NCBI GenBank assembly: GCA_963921795.1
Contig: OY997652.1
Coordinates: 21,478,678-21,542,677 of the forward strand
Origin: Nannobrachium achirus
Lineage: Eukaryota > Chordata > Actinopteri > Myctophiformes > Myctophidae
DNA: 64,000 nt
Reading direction: 5' to 3'
In this document: in pieces, positions 1 through 26,300 of the stretch
Layout: every line of letters begins with the position of its first letter
Numbering within the stretch: position 1 is the stretch's first letter
Made by a program: the position numbers and the translations under genes
The notes under the pieces: generated by a model
Database searches by the model: none
Told to the model about the DNA's origin: nothing
The model's input: the letters and a program-made list of their open reading frames with translations, nothing else

Positions 1-107
1 ACCCGCGACCTTATACTTTCAGTCATGACCTACAAAGAAGACAGTGTGCAGGGCTTTATTTTTATATGAAAATATAACTCATGCAATGTGTTGTTTCTGT
101 AATGCAG

Positions 108-13701
<13,594 letters not shown>

Positions 13702-15258
13702 GGCACAGAGTAAAAGAGAAAGGTGAGACTCATTGAATCATTGAATGACATTTTTAAAATGTAACCACTCCTTATCCCTGGGCATCTCTATTTTTTTGCA
13801 CATCATTTTAGGAAAATATTTTCAAAAATATAAAAAAAATGTGATTTTTCAAACATTTTGAATATTTGTTGAAAACAGAACAAAAAAAGGGCTTAAGTGA
13901 TTAACCAGCTAAACCCCAGCATCCCTATTCTGGGGGGAACATTTGCCAGAAGTACCTGATCTACAAGAGGAAGCTTGTAGATCTGCTATTTCTGGTGAAG
14001 ATATGTGGTCTAGAACGAAACCAGAACCAGTACAATTGCAACACAGGTCCATTTTACTAAGTGTGTTGAAGGTCTTAAGTGGTTAAAAATACATTTAGTG
14101 GAACCTTTGTCTCCTGAAGAGCCATCCTTGTCACTGTCATAAGTTCACACTAACGCTGTAAGCCAAAAATTATGGAATTATGGAGATGTCATAATAACTA
14201 GTTAAACAGTTGAAGCTAGACCATAAGGTTTCAAAAGGTATGTTTGAAAAAGAAATTGTTTCACACTTATTTCACAATTTGTGCTTTTGTTGTCTCACTC
14301 TCACCAGGTCATTTGACTTCTGCATCACTCCTGCCTCCACAAGAAACCGAGGAATTTGCACCTTGGCGAAGAATCCTTGTTGTGAGCACTCCGTAAATGT
14401 AGCAATGCATTAATCTGTTGCCTCGTCACAAGAAGACAAAATGGTACTCGACTATCATATATTGTAGTAGGAAGAACATTTATCTTTATTGAGCAATTCT
14501 GATATTTGATGTTACAGTGGAAAATAACACACCATGCCACGTCTATGGAGCTGTTTGAGTGGCTTCCGTAGGATCTAAGTGTCATACTGTAAACTGTGTC
14601 TGATTCAGGCAGGCAGAGGATGGGCGGCTACGCTTAGGAGGACAGAAGTGTTATGCTTTACTTGTTTACGCATTCACTTTTACATGCTTCCCTGCAGGTC
14701 CTAACCGAGAGACCTTTAACATGTTTGCCATTGTTTGCTTATTTCTAGTATGGTTCTGCCCACATCTTGCCACTTGCTTAGCCCATTAGTGCTTCAGAGA
14801 CATCAGAGAATCAACAAACTGTACTCTGGCTCCTCCTGCCGTAAATAAACAATTCGCATTAGTAATCTGAGCCCCTGGAAACACTTAAATCAGTGAAATA
14901 TTGAGCTACACAAAGAACATACTTTGAATCATGCACAAGCTTTTCAGTCTAATTTGTATTTGAAATGCCTTTAACTGCATGTAACAAAGTCGTTTTCATG
15001 ACTGGTGAAGACAATCACAAACATAATCATGTCTTATCACAGTTGTCTAGTTTCTTTGCTGGCAGAGGGTGTATTTATTCTCATAATCATAATGAAGACA
15101 AGTGGGGCACACACAAATACTGTTCATATACTGTAGATTACATATTATGTATGTACATACATACAGTATATACATACAGTAGGCATAAGACCATAATGCT
15201 ACATACACGGGAAGTTAATAAACATTGTATAGTTTAGAAAAAGCTGTTTCTCAATAAA
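13702..15258 (+). other. usp20: usp20 3' UTR, with possible UTR intron and two poly(A) signals
   Basis: A GT donor follows the stop at 13723 (AAAG/GTGAG) and a good acceptor (TCTCACTCTCACCAG) lies at 14307, so a 3' UTR intron is plausible. The donor is only about 21 bases past the stop, too close to trigger nonsense-mediated decay by the usual 50-base rule. AATAAA hexamers occur at 14844-14849 and 15253-15258. The putative intron contains one copy of the AGATCTACAAG hairpin at about 13958-13983. Confidence 0.45.
13958..13983. repeat. AGATCTACAAG hairpin cassette, short copy
   Basis: GATCTACAAG and CTTGTAGATC face each other across six bases, with TGCTATTTCTGG beyond. It sits between two direct TTAAGTGRTTAA motifs (13893 and 14075). 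Confidence 0.75.
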
Positions 15259-15259
15259 A

Positions 15260-16735
15260 CATTTTCTAACAAGAGTATAAAAATGCTTATTCATAAATGT
15301 TCTCCTTTAAGCAACATTAAGCATACTTGACAGATAACAACAATGCAAGTGGTCAACATTTTGCAAATATACACTTTCTTTTCCTTTGATCAAGACTCCA
15401 ATTTTCAGAAAATCCCAATAAAATGTTCTAATCTGTGTAACTTTTTGACATTTCTGGCCCAACCGTTTAATCCTTCATTTAAATTGGTATGCTTGAAATG
15501 TTTTGCCGTAAATAGTAATTATTTACTTGCTGCATCCTTGGTATTCTGCAGTGTGGAAAACCCCAAAAGAGCAAAAAAGTGGAGTCTCAGCAGGCTCAAT
15601 AACACAGGATGAAATAAGATCAAGGGGTCATCAACATGTCCGTACACAGACAAATGTGTCCGTGGCAAGATTTTGGTTTTGTCCGTGGCAAATTCTAGAT
15701 TTTCTTTTTTGACACACCAATATAAAAAGACCCAATTACTGAATGTCAAGTCTACATTTTTATTTTATTTTTTTATTATTATTTATTATACGTATGTAGG
15801 ACACTTATTTACTACAACACTGTGGCACATTATGAGTCCAACTAGTACTAGTGGTTCTCAAAAGTTTTATTTACAAGGACCCCCATGACACGGCTCCATT
15901 TGGTTCCATTTGTACACTCTCAGTGTAACAGACCTGTTATGGTCATTCAGGGCTGTCTCTTTGTGTTTCTGGAAATATTATTGTCTTCTCCTTGGCAAAA
16001 AATAATAATTTGAGAAAATTGTCCACCACAAGCCAGCATGGCGATGACCCCTGAATAAGATGGGAATCTAATAACGGCGTGGCTTCATGTGAATCTTGGA
16101 CTTCTTAATATATCTATGATATTTTGGTAAGGTTTCAACTCGATATTCACAATTGTAGATAAAAGCCTTCTATATTAGTAAATGAATACTAGTTGTCTGG
16201 GATCGGCACTGTACTTTGTCCGCTCTTTTTTTTCACCTCTAAACTAAAATTGTCAAACTATAAGCTAACAAGGTATTGCGTTGCGATTCGTTGTAAGGTT
16301 GTAGATCAGCTTTTTTGGTGAATGGTCCTCTGAGAATAGGGAAGCTAGAGCTCAAGTGGTCAACATTCTATACTGCATCAAACAAGCTGAACAAGTCTAA
16401 AGGAAAGCAATAGAGCCAGGTTTTTGTTGTTTGTCAATATGCTTTAATGACAGCAAATGTATTTGTTGTTTTGAATTAAGAAAATTGTGAATTTTTGACT
16501 TTTCCTCTCAAATGTATATCCATGACAAATGACCATGAGTCAGATCTCTGTGAGAATGTTTGTCTTCCGCTACTTTGTTTTCTTTTGGGTAAGTGCAATG
16601 GAAATAAAAATGTCCAAGCAATCTCACCTGCATCATCGATGTTTTAGAAAACGGTCCCACAGAAGAGTTTGAACAGTTTACAGAATGGACGGCTGTTAAG
16701 AAATGACTGGTGGTAACATTTAAACTATTCCCACT
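15260..16735. other. Intergenic, AT-rich, no gene seen
   Basis: No coding exon is recognisable. Fragments of the GTGGTTCTCAAA hAT-type repeat (about 15850-15935) and a half copy of the hairpin cassette (about 16295-16315) are present. Confidence 0.6.
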
Positions 16736-16737
16736 TT

Positions 16738-17145
16738 TTGCAGCCGTCCGGTCGCAGTTACTATCAAAACCTCCACCGGCTGTCTGTCAGTCAGTCTGTC
16801 CGTCACACTTTTCCCCTACTCATATGTCCGCCACCGTTGCCCTATCCATGCCAAACTTTGCACACATACTCCTTGGCTGCCAAACCACAACCCCCACCCC
16901 TCATTTCTCACATGCCCCTCTTCTAGCGCCACCATGAGGCAGATTCTTGCAAAACACATTTTTGCACACTGCTCCTACAGATTTTGCCCTAAAATCACAC
17001 AGAGCGGTACACAGTATCTCTAAAGTCATGTCATCAACATGGATCTGTCCCATTTCCCAAATTCCCTCCTGATTGGCTACCATTGCCTTGTAAAGTTTGT
17101 GTATGCGACCTGGCGGTCGCTTATCTTCAGATTAGGGAGTCTTAC
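16738..17145 (+). mobile_element. Fragment of the GTCTCCACCAG repeat family with a CTCF-like motif
   Basis: This copy shares with 36468-36707 and 51599-52722 the blocks TAGCGCCACC, ACACAGTATCTCTAAAGTCA and CTCCTGATTGGCTAC. At 16924-16941 the complement reads TGCCTCATGGTGGCGCTA, close to the CTCF core. It is degenerate and non-coding. Confidence 0.7.
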
Positions 17146-17149
17146 TGGT

Positions 17150-18250
17150 AAACTAAATTAACTTTCTTGCATTACTAAGATATTGTAGCAGTGTGCCATT
17201 TAACTGGTTTCTGATTGAAAACAAATATTACAGTGATAGGGATATCACACACACACACACACACACATTCCCACACCGACGGCAACCAGCTCGTCGGGAG
17301 CATTTAGGGTTTAAATCTGTTTTGGCACAGGGAAAGTTCGGCAGGATGCCAGGATTCTCCTGAGCTACTGCTGCAAAGTAGAAGCAAGACCACTGCTCTG
17401 CCACAAATACACAAGCCTTTGAATTCTCATTTACTTCCGATAGCAGGCATACTACATAGTCATCATAATCATAAAAATACATTACGTGACTGATGACTAC
17501 TGGTCCTGGTAATAGTTAGAAAACGTAATACAGGCTTCATGGATAGAAATGCATTACTTGCTGCAACAAAGCCACAGTTGAAACAAGCCTTTGTACAAGA
17601 CACTAGAAAATGCACCATTGACTCGATTCAATAACTTAAATTGTGCTTTTACTCATTCACCATTTTCCTAAATATGCACTCTTAATGTTCATTTCATATT
17701 CTGAATTATTACAATCACAGCACTGTATACATGCATCTGTATTACAGTGATATGATCAATATCATTCTCAGAATCTCAGGACACATTGATTAGGGGCTGA
17801 GGGATAATAACTAATATAACATGCATGTGTTTAACCTGTGACATCATTGTTTAAGGTCTGAGTGAGAGAAAGGTGCACAGGTATGTCTGTGTTTTAAACA
17901 GTATAAAATAAAACATAAGTGGGCAGCAATGATGTCATCTGTAGCCCTCTGCTTACAGTATGTGTTGCTGACTCTGGCTGGCTGAGACAGAGGCAGACAA
18001 GAGAGGGAGTGTGGAGAGAGGAGATGAAGAGAGGATAGCGTGTGCACACCATCCTATAGGGGACGCACAGTTATCATCCTATACGGTACACGCTCACTGA
18101 TCATCCTCTGGGAGATAGAAGCAGTAACGCTAAAAGGTAGGTAAGAGAAAGGATCATGCTTGTCTGTTTCATGAATCTCCTCCCTCTCATACGCACACCT
18201 AATGGCAGCTGCTCATTCGACCCACCCCATCAAACCATTAGCATGTGTTC

Positions 18251-18345
<95 letters not shown>

Positions 18346-20190
18346 CATGACAGTGCACTCCATACATCAACAGTCTATGACATATCATAGACTATAGATA
18401 GGAAGATACTAGAATGTGTATTTGAAAGGAGTATAAGGGATATTAATAAAGGGTCACTGTTAGCTATCATCACAAACATCTAAAATATAATGACCATATT
18501 ATATTTTGAAATGACATAAGTGAATAAATCGACATTGTGAAAGTGTTATAATGTGCCTCTTGTTATCATGCATCAGATTCGTAGAGAAAATAACAAGGCA
18601 GTGTTGCAGCTATATACTGTATATATGAACATAATACGTACATGCCGTTGTTCCAGATATGAGTATTTTCCATGGGGCTGTCCTGCTATGTCCCCCCCAG
18701 CATGTTGGGATGGGTGTGGTAGGTAAACAGCAGACCACAGTTCCATTTCTGTTCAGATGATAAACATCACTGGCACTCGGTAATAACGCGTAGGCCTATG
18801 CCATTCAACTTTGCATGATATTATCCAGACTAGTCTGGTTCAAGAGGGCATGTTCTGATATGTTCTAATGAACCGGAAAATTACCAATTATATATGGAAA
18901 TCTCTGGGTCACCACAAATACAGACACTTTGTGGAAGAAATGTACAAGATCTCCTGCTGTTAAACTGTTACATATAATCGGTTGGTACTCTCTGATGTAT
19001 TGACAGTGCAGAAAGTAGTGATCACTGATATTAATCCTTGGAGGACCAACTTTGACATACATGAGTGAGAATTCTGGTATGCGTGTGTGGAAATGTGACT
19101 GTAAAGTTAGGGGGAACCTTCACAGTTGATGACGTTATTTATGTGTACCACAGTGGTATATCCCTGTGGTATATATTACCACATATATATGCCTCTTATC
19201 ACAAATCTGAAAGGGACGTTTGCTGCTGCTGTGATGGAAAAGTTGCATTTGTCCACAATATTTGCCCTTAGAAAGCAAACCAAATATAAAACGCATGCAG
19301 ATTTATGGGTGAACTTGGTCCAACTTTAACAGTAACGTGTTTAATTGAGCATGACCAACACCTTGGACTATGTTGTCACAATGTAGCTGAGTGAATATGT
19401 CATTTCTCTAAATACGTTTCTCTTTTTGTCTTGTCTCTTCATCTTCATTATAGACAGCAGTTATGGATTCTCACTGAACACAAAACGTCTGAAGCATCAG
19501 AAAAAAACTACTACAAGATTCTTCACCCAGATAGAAGATTGTTGCATGATGCACAAAGTCGCCTGGACTGAGCAGGCTTGGAAAATGGAAGGACTGTGCT
19601 TACGGAGTGCAGCACGCTGATTAACTCTTCTTTTTGTGAACCTAACTCTCTAACTCTGTACATATTTACATGTTTAACCTGCCAGTTTTGAGAAAAAAGA
19701 AAGCATCTTAGGAGCCTGGTTATGACTTTGTGACCTTTGAACTCATACTAACCCACATGAGGCCCTGCAGGCAGGGCTGGATGTGAGGCGGTTACAAACT
19801 GCGGTCACCGGTCGACTGGGGAAAACTCTTCTATGCTAGAACTCTCACTCTCAGCCACACAAACTCTCTCTCACTCTCTCCTTGCCACAGGCAGCGCTTC
19901 AGACAGGAGAGGGACTTGCATAAACACATTCCAGGGGAAAGGCTCGTAATTCCATCTACTCAACACTCCAGAGGATTCTTTGTCATACTGCAATGCTCTC
20001 AGATACTACGTACTTTAGATGTGTAATAGTGAAGTGATGTCTGTCTGTCTGCCTGTGTCACCTGCAGTTGCTGTCATGTCTGTCATGATTAACGTAGCAC
20101 TTCCCGGAGTGTGACTACATTGTAGGCCTATGTCTTGTCTACACATGTGTATTAGATATTTGGTGTGTGCTATTTCACTGTCACCTTCTG
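17150..20190. other. Intergenic region with microsatellites and one exon-like block
   Basis: Contains (CA)11 at 17247-17269 and TG/GA repeats at 18254-18345. A TATA-like AGTATAAAATAAAAC at about 17900, a possible donor (AAAAG/GTAGGTAAG) at 18136 and an acceptor (CTTCATTATAG) before 19454 could be UTR exons of the small frame at 20207; this is speculative. Nothing else is recognisable. Confidence 0.35.
18254..18345. repeat. (TG)n(GA)n compound microsatellite
   Basis: About 36 TG units pass directly into ten GA units. Confidence 0.97.
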
Positions 20191-20206
20191 CATCTGCTGA
20201 GCTGCC

Positions 20207-20440
20207 ATGGGCTGTGCCATATGCTCCCAGCTGGTTGACCTGTGGAATGTATCGGTGAATAGATCCAGCCGCAGGGCTATGGAGCTCACTGCCTACCCTG
20301 AGGCTCTGCAGGGTGGCTACCACAGAGTGACCGGTCTTCACTACATGTCCTCTTTCTCTGATGCCGAGGACTGTTGCGATGACACCAGCACAGGGAGCTC
20401 TGTCACCATGGACTGGCAGACACAGGGGACAGAGGATTGA
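20207..20440 (+). CDS. Candidate small protein with MGC..C acylation-type N-terminus (77 aa)
   Basis: The ATG has a strong context (GCTGCCATGG) and an in-frame TGA lies nine bases upstream, so the start is well defined. The stop is followed by AATAAA at 20516-20521 and again at 20528-20533. The protein begins MGCAICSQLVDLW: Gly2 with Cys3 and Cys6 fits dual N-myristoylation and palmitoylation, which would anchor it to membranes. The remainder is soluble and acidic toward the end (SFSDAEDCCDDTSTGSS). G/C is common at third codon positions, as in a real coding exon. I do not recognise a family. It may be a single-exon gene or the last exon of a transcript beginning near 18 kb; chance cannot be excluded at this length. 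Confidence 0.4.
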   Translation: MGCAICSQLVDLWNVSVNRSSRRAMELTAYPEALQGGYHRVTGLHYMSSFSDAEDCCDDTSTGSSVTMDWQTQGTED

Positions 20441-20597
20441 CAATGAGCCCGATGGTGACAGGTTTATGAAACTGCCACATATGTAGGCTATGTGTGTGTG
20501 TGATAAGTAAGTATAAATAAACCACATAATAAAGCTGAAATGTGATCTTCTTGTTTGATTTAGATAGATTTGTTATCCTGACAGCTATGTTGCTTAT

Positions 20598-20762
20598 TGT
20601 CTCCACCAGCCGAAGGCATGGGGGAGAGTATGTTTTCCCCTTCGTCCGTCCGTGTGTCCGTCCGTGCGTGCGTGCGTGCGTGCGTGCGTGCGTCCGTGTG
20701 TCCTCGCAGTTTGTGAGCGCCAGATCTCAGTCGCCGTTGGCCCGGTCGCTGCCAAAGTGGGC
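20598..20762 (+). mobile_element. 5' end of GTCTCCACCAG family, truncated
   Basis: TTGTCTCCACCAGCCGAAGG, then a CCGT/GCGT-rich minisatellite, then CAGTCGCCGTTGGCCCGGTC, the same order as at 51599-51750. It stops where the foldback at 20772 begins. Confidence 0.75.
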
Positions 20763-20771
20763 TGCGATGCT

Positions 20772-21182
20772 CTATAGAGCATCGCAGCGGAAGTGGATTC
20801 CTGGGGTCACTTAATATTCCCCATTCATTTTCGCCATAGACTTTTACAAAAATATTTATAACAATTATGTTAAGCCTCGAACCAAGCCATCCAGGATGGA
20901 GGTGAATCATGACCATATAACGTTTTTTTTCTATGAAAAGAACATTTTGAAAATCGCTAAACAAAGGGTAGTTATTAAATGTAGTATATCAAATAATGTA
21001 ATATTAAAATATGTTTTCACATAGGATCAAAGGTTATATGGTCATGATTCACCTCCATCCTGGATGGCTTGGTTCGAGGCTTAACATAATTGTTATAAAT
21101 ATATTTGTAAAAGTCTATGGCGAAAATGAGTGGGGAATATTAAGTGACCCCAGGAATCCACTTCCGCTGCGATGCTCTATAG
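20772..21182. mobile_element. Foldback element with 150-bp arms
   Basis: Arms 20772-20921 and 21033-21182 are reverse complements with about two mismatches, around a 111-bp AT-rich loop. Both ends read CTATAGAGCATCGCAGCGG. No protein is encoded. Near-identity of the arms implies recent origin or arm-to-arm conversion. Confidence 0.92.
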
Positions 21183-21633
21183 CGCTGCTGCTACTCAAAG
21201 ATTGGCCATTTCACATCATGAGAGACAAGCCAGTGGGCCAATTACATGAGTTATATTTACTTTGTGGGCCGGCCATTTTTTTTAATGGCCGGCCTGGACC
21301 CGTCCGGGAATAGACCGGCCTTTTGGGAGTTCTCCCGCTTTTCCCAATGGCCAGCACGTCCCTGATATATACCAGTCATGAGATACATGACATCCACTTG
21401 ATTTCGATTTAATTATGCCTATATAACCTCAAACTTTGGTGAAAGTTTGGTATTTGAGCACTGGTGTAAATTCCATGCCCCAGGGGGGACATATGGAGCT
21501 ACTGCTCCAACATTACCCACATCAAACACGCCAGGACGTGCAGTCGTGCAGAGGAGGTGTGGGGCATAATTTTTTAATGTTAGAAACAAATCACAGTATT
21601 TTCAATCTGTCAAAATTACATTGTAGGCTATTT

Positions 21634-21777
21634 CAGTGGTTCTCAAAGTGGATTCCAGGGACTCTGTGGATTCCTCTAGGGACGATTGACCCATACAAGT
21701 CTGTAACTCTGACAGTGTATAAATGCATTTGTACACTGTCAGAGTTAAGGGGAGAAATGTGAAAGTTTGAGAACACT
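21634..21777. mobile_element. hAT-type MITE, CAGTGGTTCTCAAA ends
   Basis: It starts CAGTGGTTCTCAAA and ends TTTGAGAACACTG. A central hairpin pairs AACTCTGACAGTGTA with TACACTGTCAGAGTT. A target duplication is not clear. Confidence 0.65.
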
Positions 21778-22349
21778 GCTTGTACAAAAGTCACCAAACC
21801 TCTCCTTAGTTTGACTGCACCTCTCACTCACCTGCACTCCCCACACCTGAACTCACTCACTCATTAGTGGTCAGACCTGTGCCCTCACTCCTGTTTGTCA
21901 GCAGCAGCAGGAACACCTCAGCAGAGACCCTTTCCTGAGAGCCCTGTCCGGGAGTCTGTCAGACCAGAACCATGTTATGCGTTATTGAAGTTAGTGAGCC
22001 CATGTTGCCTGTCCTATTGCTTGTTTGCCTTGATGTTAGTGCCTAGTGCATACTGTCTGAGTACCTAGAATTCAGGGAAATGCCATATTTAACCTTGAAG
22101 ATATTTTAACCTTGGTGCATTATATATTGAATTGTATTTTGATTATGTAGACCTACTATGTATTTCTCTTTATTTATAGAATAAACAATGACATCATGAA
22201 TTAAATCTGGAGCTCTTCTTAAACATCCTGACCGACCCATGGCGAAGTTATCACAACCTCAACAAGTTATAGCCTAAACCTCCTTTACACTGATGTTTTA
22301 GGGTAGCCTAAAGGCATGCAGCTCAAGGGGTGGGAGCAACAAGCGTCAC

Positions 22350-22420
22350 CAGGGAGGGAGGGAGAGAGAGTGAGGGAGGGGGAGAGAGAGAGAGGGAGGG
22401 GGGGCAGAAGGCTATATAAA
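22350..22420 (+). promoter_or_regulatory. ptges: ptges promoter: polypurine tract and TATA box
   Basis: A GGGA/GAGA-rich tract (22350-22404) precedes TATATAAA at 22413-22420. A start site about 30 bases further on would leave a 5' UTR of about 90 bases before the ATG at 22537. The human gene is described as TATA-less, so the TATA box would be a difference. This is inference from motif position. Confidence 0.5.
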
Positions 22421-22536
22421 CTTCTCTGAAAGTGTGTCAACTCCATTCTCGGCCGCGACGTGTCCTCCTCAGCAGGCTGCAAACAATTGACAAGGATTTC
22501 GGATTTTCGGGCATTTAAAGCAACACAAAAACAATC

Positions 22537-23053
22537 ATGATATATGATGATGTTTGCTCGTGTTTTATTTTCTATGCTATACTTCTTGTAATAAAGATGT
22601 ACATCATAGCAATAATAACAGGACAAGTGAGGCTTCGAAAAAAGGTGAGTGACATATCCATCATTTACCCATACCCACTTAAGACCTATATTCATCGTTT
22701 GTAGAAGTGTTTAAAAACATTAGACGCTTATGATAAACAAGACAGCAACGCACGCAATTTCCTTTAAGAGAGAGTATTATGACTATTTTCCTTACCCATT
22801 CTTGGTTCGAAGGCATTCGCCAACCCTGAGGAGTGAGGATGCAGTCAGACATGGGGGTCTTCAGTTCTGCAGAGAGGATCCAACCGTGGAACGTTGCCTA
22901 AGGTGAGGAATTATTCAATAGGCTGGCTACTTTATATTCGAGTGTGAAATTGCTACAGTCATCAAAACGTTTGCATTTGTGTAAAAAGTATTTATGATTA
23001 GCCTATTATTATTAAGTAGCCTATTATTTAGGCAAAAAGGAGAAACGCTCTAA

Positions 23054-23084
<31 letters not shown>

Positions 23085-23315
23085 ATACACACTTGTATGT
23101 TTTGTTGCTGTGTTTCATCTTTTGTAACCTGTCCTATAGGTCTACCTAAACTTATGGAACTTTTGGATTGTGAATGTGTAGGCCTATTCTTTTTTTATTT
23201 TGCAAAATTCAACAATAACAAAGAAATTAAGTAAAGGGGTACTACACCCATTTCCTTCATCTTCATATAACTGGTCCTCATCAATGCATTTCTGTAGATG
23301 GATAGATAGATACCG

Positions 23316-23357
<42 letters not shown>

Positions 23358-26300
23358 CCTTATCCCAAGGGGGAAATCAGTCGCCCAGAGGCAGCACAGC
23401 AGTTAATATTACAAGTATGAAAAGAAAAAAGTAGGCCTACTTGCAGGGAAAAAAACAAAGCAACAAAAAAGACGAATCAACAATGCAGAACAGTCCTTAA
23501 CGTATGTTAAAAAAAACTAAACAAAAAAAGTATCAAGAACAGTCAATGCTACATAAGTGTCACATCATAACACAAATAGTAATACTTATTGTACATAGTA
23601 CAACTTATCAATGCATTGATAGGTCTACTCGAAACATGTCTACCAATGACATCATCAATGGGGATTCTAAGCTAATGGAAAGTAGTAGAATTTCTCATCC
23701 TATAAAATTAGCATGCTTAAAGAGAAGCCATTCTTGCATAAAGGAAAAAAAGAAAAACACACGCTGGTTGTGGGCGGGTTGACCTTGGGGGGGGGGGGGG
23801 CTGTAAAACGGGGGGGGGGGGGGGGGATGCCGTAAAACAATGAATGCCAGAATGCTCGCCCCAAAATACAGTCGCCTCGGGCGTCTATCCGGTGGAGTGG
23901 TAGAACGTTCTCTACCTGGTAGGCCTATTCCAAAAAACGTAACCGTGGTAAACCATGCCTAAGCGGTTAAACCTAACCATATAGAGGGCATGTGCATGCA
24001 TGCATAAAGTGAATGGAGAATCGAGTGGCAAAGTGAGTTTAACATTGTTTAAAGTTGTTTAATGCAATCAGATAGGACTTTTCTGTTTGTATGTATGGGC
24101 TGTCAAGGCCAGAAAGTAGGTTTTTGCCACTCAGTAGGTGTTTCCTAATAACGTCCGGGTACGATGATGATGTCACGCGCATATACTGTGCCAAAACCTA
24201 ACCCTGTCTTATCCTCAGTAAAACAAATGCAAGAATACAAGAACCGCCCCACCAAGCAATCAGCGTGAGGTTGGTGGAAAGATATTTAGGGCGAGCATTC
24301 CGGTTACCGTAACAGTCAGCTGTGATCCTCACCCAACAGCAGTTCTTTGGTTTGGACATTCAGTTATTTGTTGATTGAAGAACGCGTCAAAAACGGGTTT
24401 CCCTGTCGCCTGTGCCCAGCCGAGTGGCATGTTTGTTTGCAATAGACAGTCACTATAATGAGCATTAGCAATGACCAATTATATGAAGATAAGGATGGTT
24501 GTTTACCTACACTAGTGTTATCAGATTGAATAAATGCATGTTCACCCACATGGTTGACATTCTGTGAAACTAGACGATCTACAAGCTCACGGTGTGAGCA
24601 TGTCGATCAAGTATAGCCCCCTGGGGTACCCTAGCTGGGTTTAAAATGTAAATGTTTAAATGGTTGTTCACATACAGCAATGGTTCGCAAACCTTTCAGG
24701 CCATGCAAGCAGTTGTAGGAGTTGGGGCATAACATTTAATTTGAATCTAATTTGAATCTGTTCCACAGTTAAATGTTGTGAAAATAGCAGATCTATAGAT
24801 TTTTTTTTAAGTGTACAGAAAGTGTTAAAATTTGGTTTTTATGTGGCCACACCCACCAGTTCATTAAGTATGCCTGGTTGTATGGTGGGTGGTGACCCAG
24901 CTGAGGTTAGCCACACCCACAGTGTTGGGTGAATGGTAAAAGGGGAGGGGATGGGTTTATGATGTCATTTAACTCAGCGGGTGCCCACACGTCAAACTCT
25001 TTGATGTCGCTGGAGGCCCACGCCGCGTTTACTGTATTTACAGTAACAACTTTAAATCTCACCGTAAGGTCGGGGCTACGCGGGGATGTAGCCCATTCAC
25101 CGCGGGTTGCTTCGAATCGACGCTGAGAGCATCGCGCAGCCGTTTTTCTCCATATAATCCAATGCATTTCCCCATCTTTAACGCCCTTTAGCTCTGATGT
25201 TTGTTTTATGGCTAAAACTGTGGCAGGCTGCGGCAAAATGTCCAACTTTTGATCGGCAATGAACAGCTATGATCAACACTGGCCCATACAGTATGTTACA
25301 CAACAAGATCCTGTCTGCGGTCATGTGACCAAGTGACGTCATGACGCATGCATTGACGCAGCAGGGCCGTATTCAATACAATGGTGGTGGGTCTGGGCAT
25401 CGAGAGGGGATAAATGGGGCTCAATCTTGGGGCACCCAATGTGTTAATCTGTGTTTTTCAGCTTTCAGGAAGTAACCAAAAATACACAGGGAAGACAAAT
25501 CTGCACATTATAACACCTGGGGGTCTACTAGAGTAATGTCTAAACTCCATAGACACATACAAAACAGAAATAAATACAAAACTGCACCTCTTTAAATTGC
25601 CACTTCACTGTCCTCTGGGGACATCTCAAAATCATGTGGGGACCCCCCTGGGGGTCCTGGCTAGGGATGGCCAACGGCTAACCGTTACCGTTAAACCGAT
25701 AAGAAATTGGTTACCGGTAAGCACTAACGGTCAATTTTGACCGATAAGAAAGAAAAGAAAAAGGAAATCAACCCATGTGTCACACCAAAAGCCCCGTACA
25801 CCAATATATACGCAACATCAAGTCATCAACCATGCAACTATATACGCGCTGTAGCCTGTAGTCACACATTTCTGGGACACCAATGTCTGTGTAACATCCA
25901 TTCACGCAACTGCGAGGCTGCGACGCTGCTTGATTTTGGAGTCGTACACGCTGACTTATTCAACAAATGCTCCGTCGTCGATTGGATTTTACAAAACAGA
26001 CCCCCGTCACCTTGAATCTCGTTAAGAAGAGCTTAAAACACAACGTTCTAATGTTACATGTTGACGACGTGAGGAACGCTAAAGTCGTCTTGGTTACAGA
26101 GTAGGATATGCGAAAATAACACGGCTCAGAGTCGCAAATTCAATGATCGCTGCATCAGCACACACAAAACACGGCCGAGAGAGAAGAAAATGAATGAAAT
26201 TGACATCACGTTTAGCCGATTCAACCATTCCAAAAGCCATACGATTGAAAGTTATTGCTCTACATGCGAGCATCTCGCTGCGGATGTTTTGTTAGGCGAT

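Noticed and set aside
13891-14086. TTAAGTGRTTAA pair as terminal inverted repeats
   Set aside because: The two motifs are direct, not inverted, so element ends could not be claimed.
20015-20527. 170-codon minus-strand frame
   Set aside because: Antisense to the better supported MGC frame; no domain, and it crosses poly(A) signals of the other strand.
21011-21313. 100-codon frame around 21.0-21.3 kb
   Set aside because: Covers an arm of the foldback element; the mirrored arm gives a matching frame at 20560-20964.
22285-22695. 136-codon minus-strand frame over ptges exon 1
   Set aside because: Antisense shadow of the ptges promoter and first exon, including a purine-rich tract.
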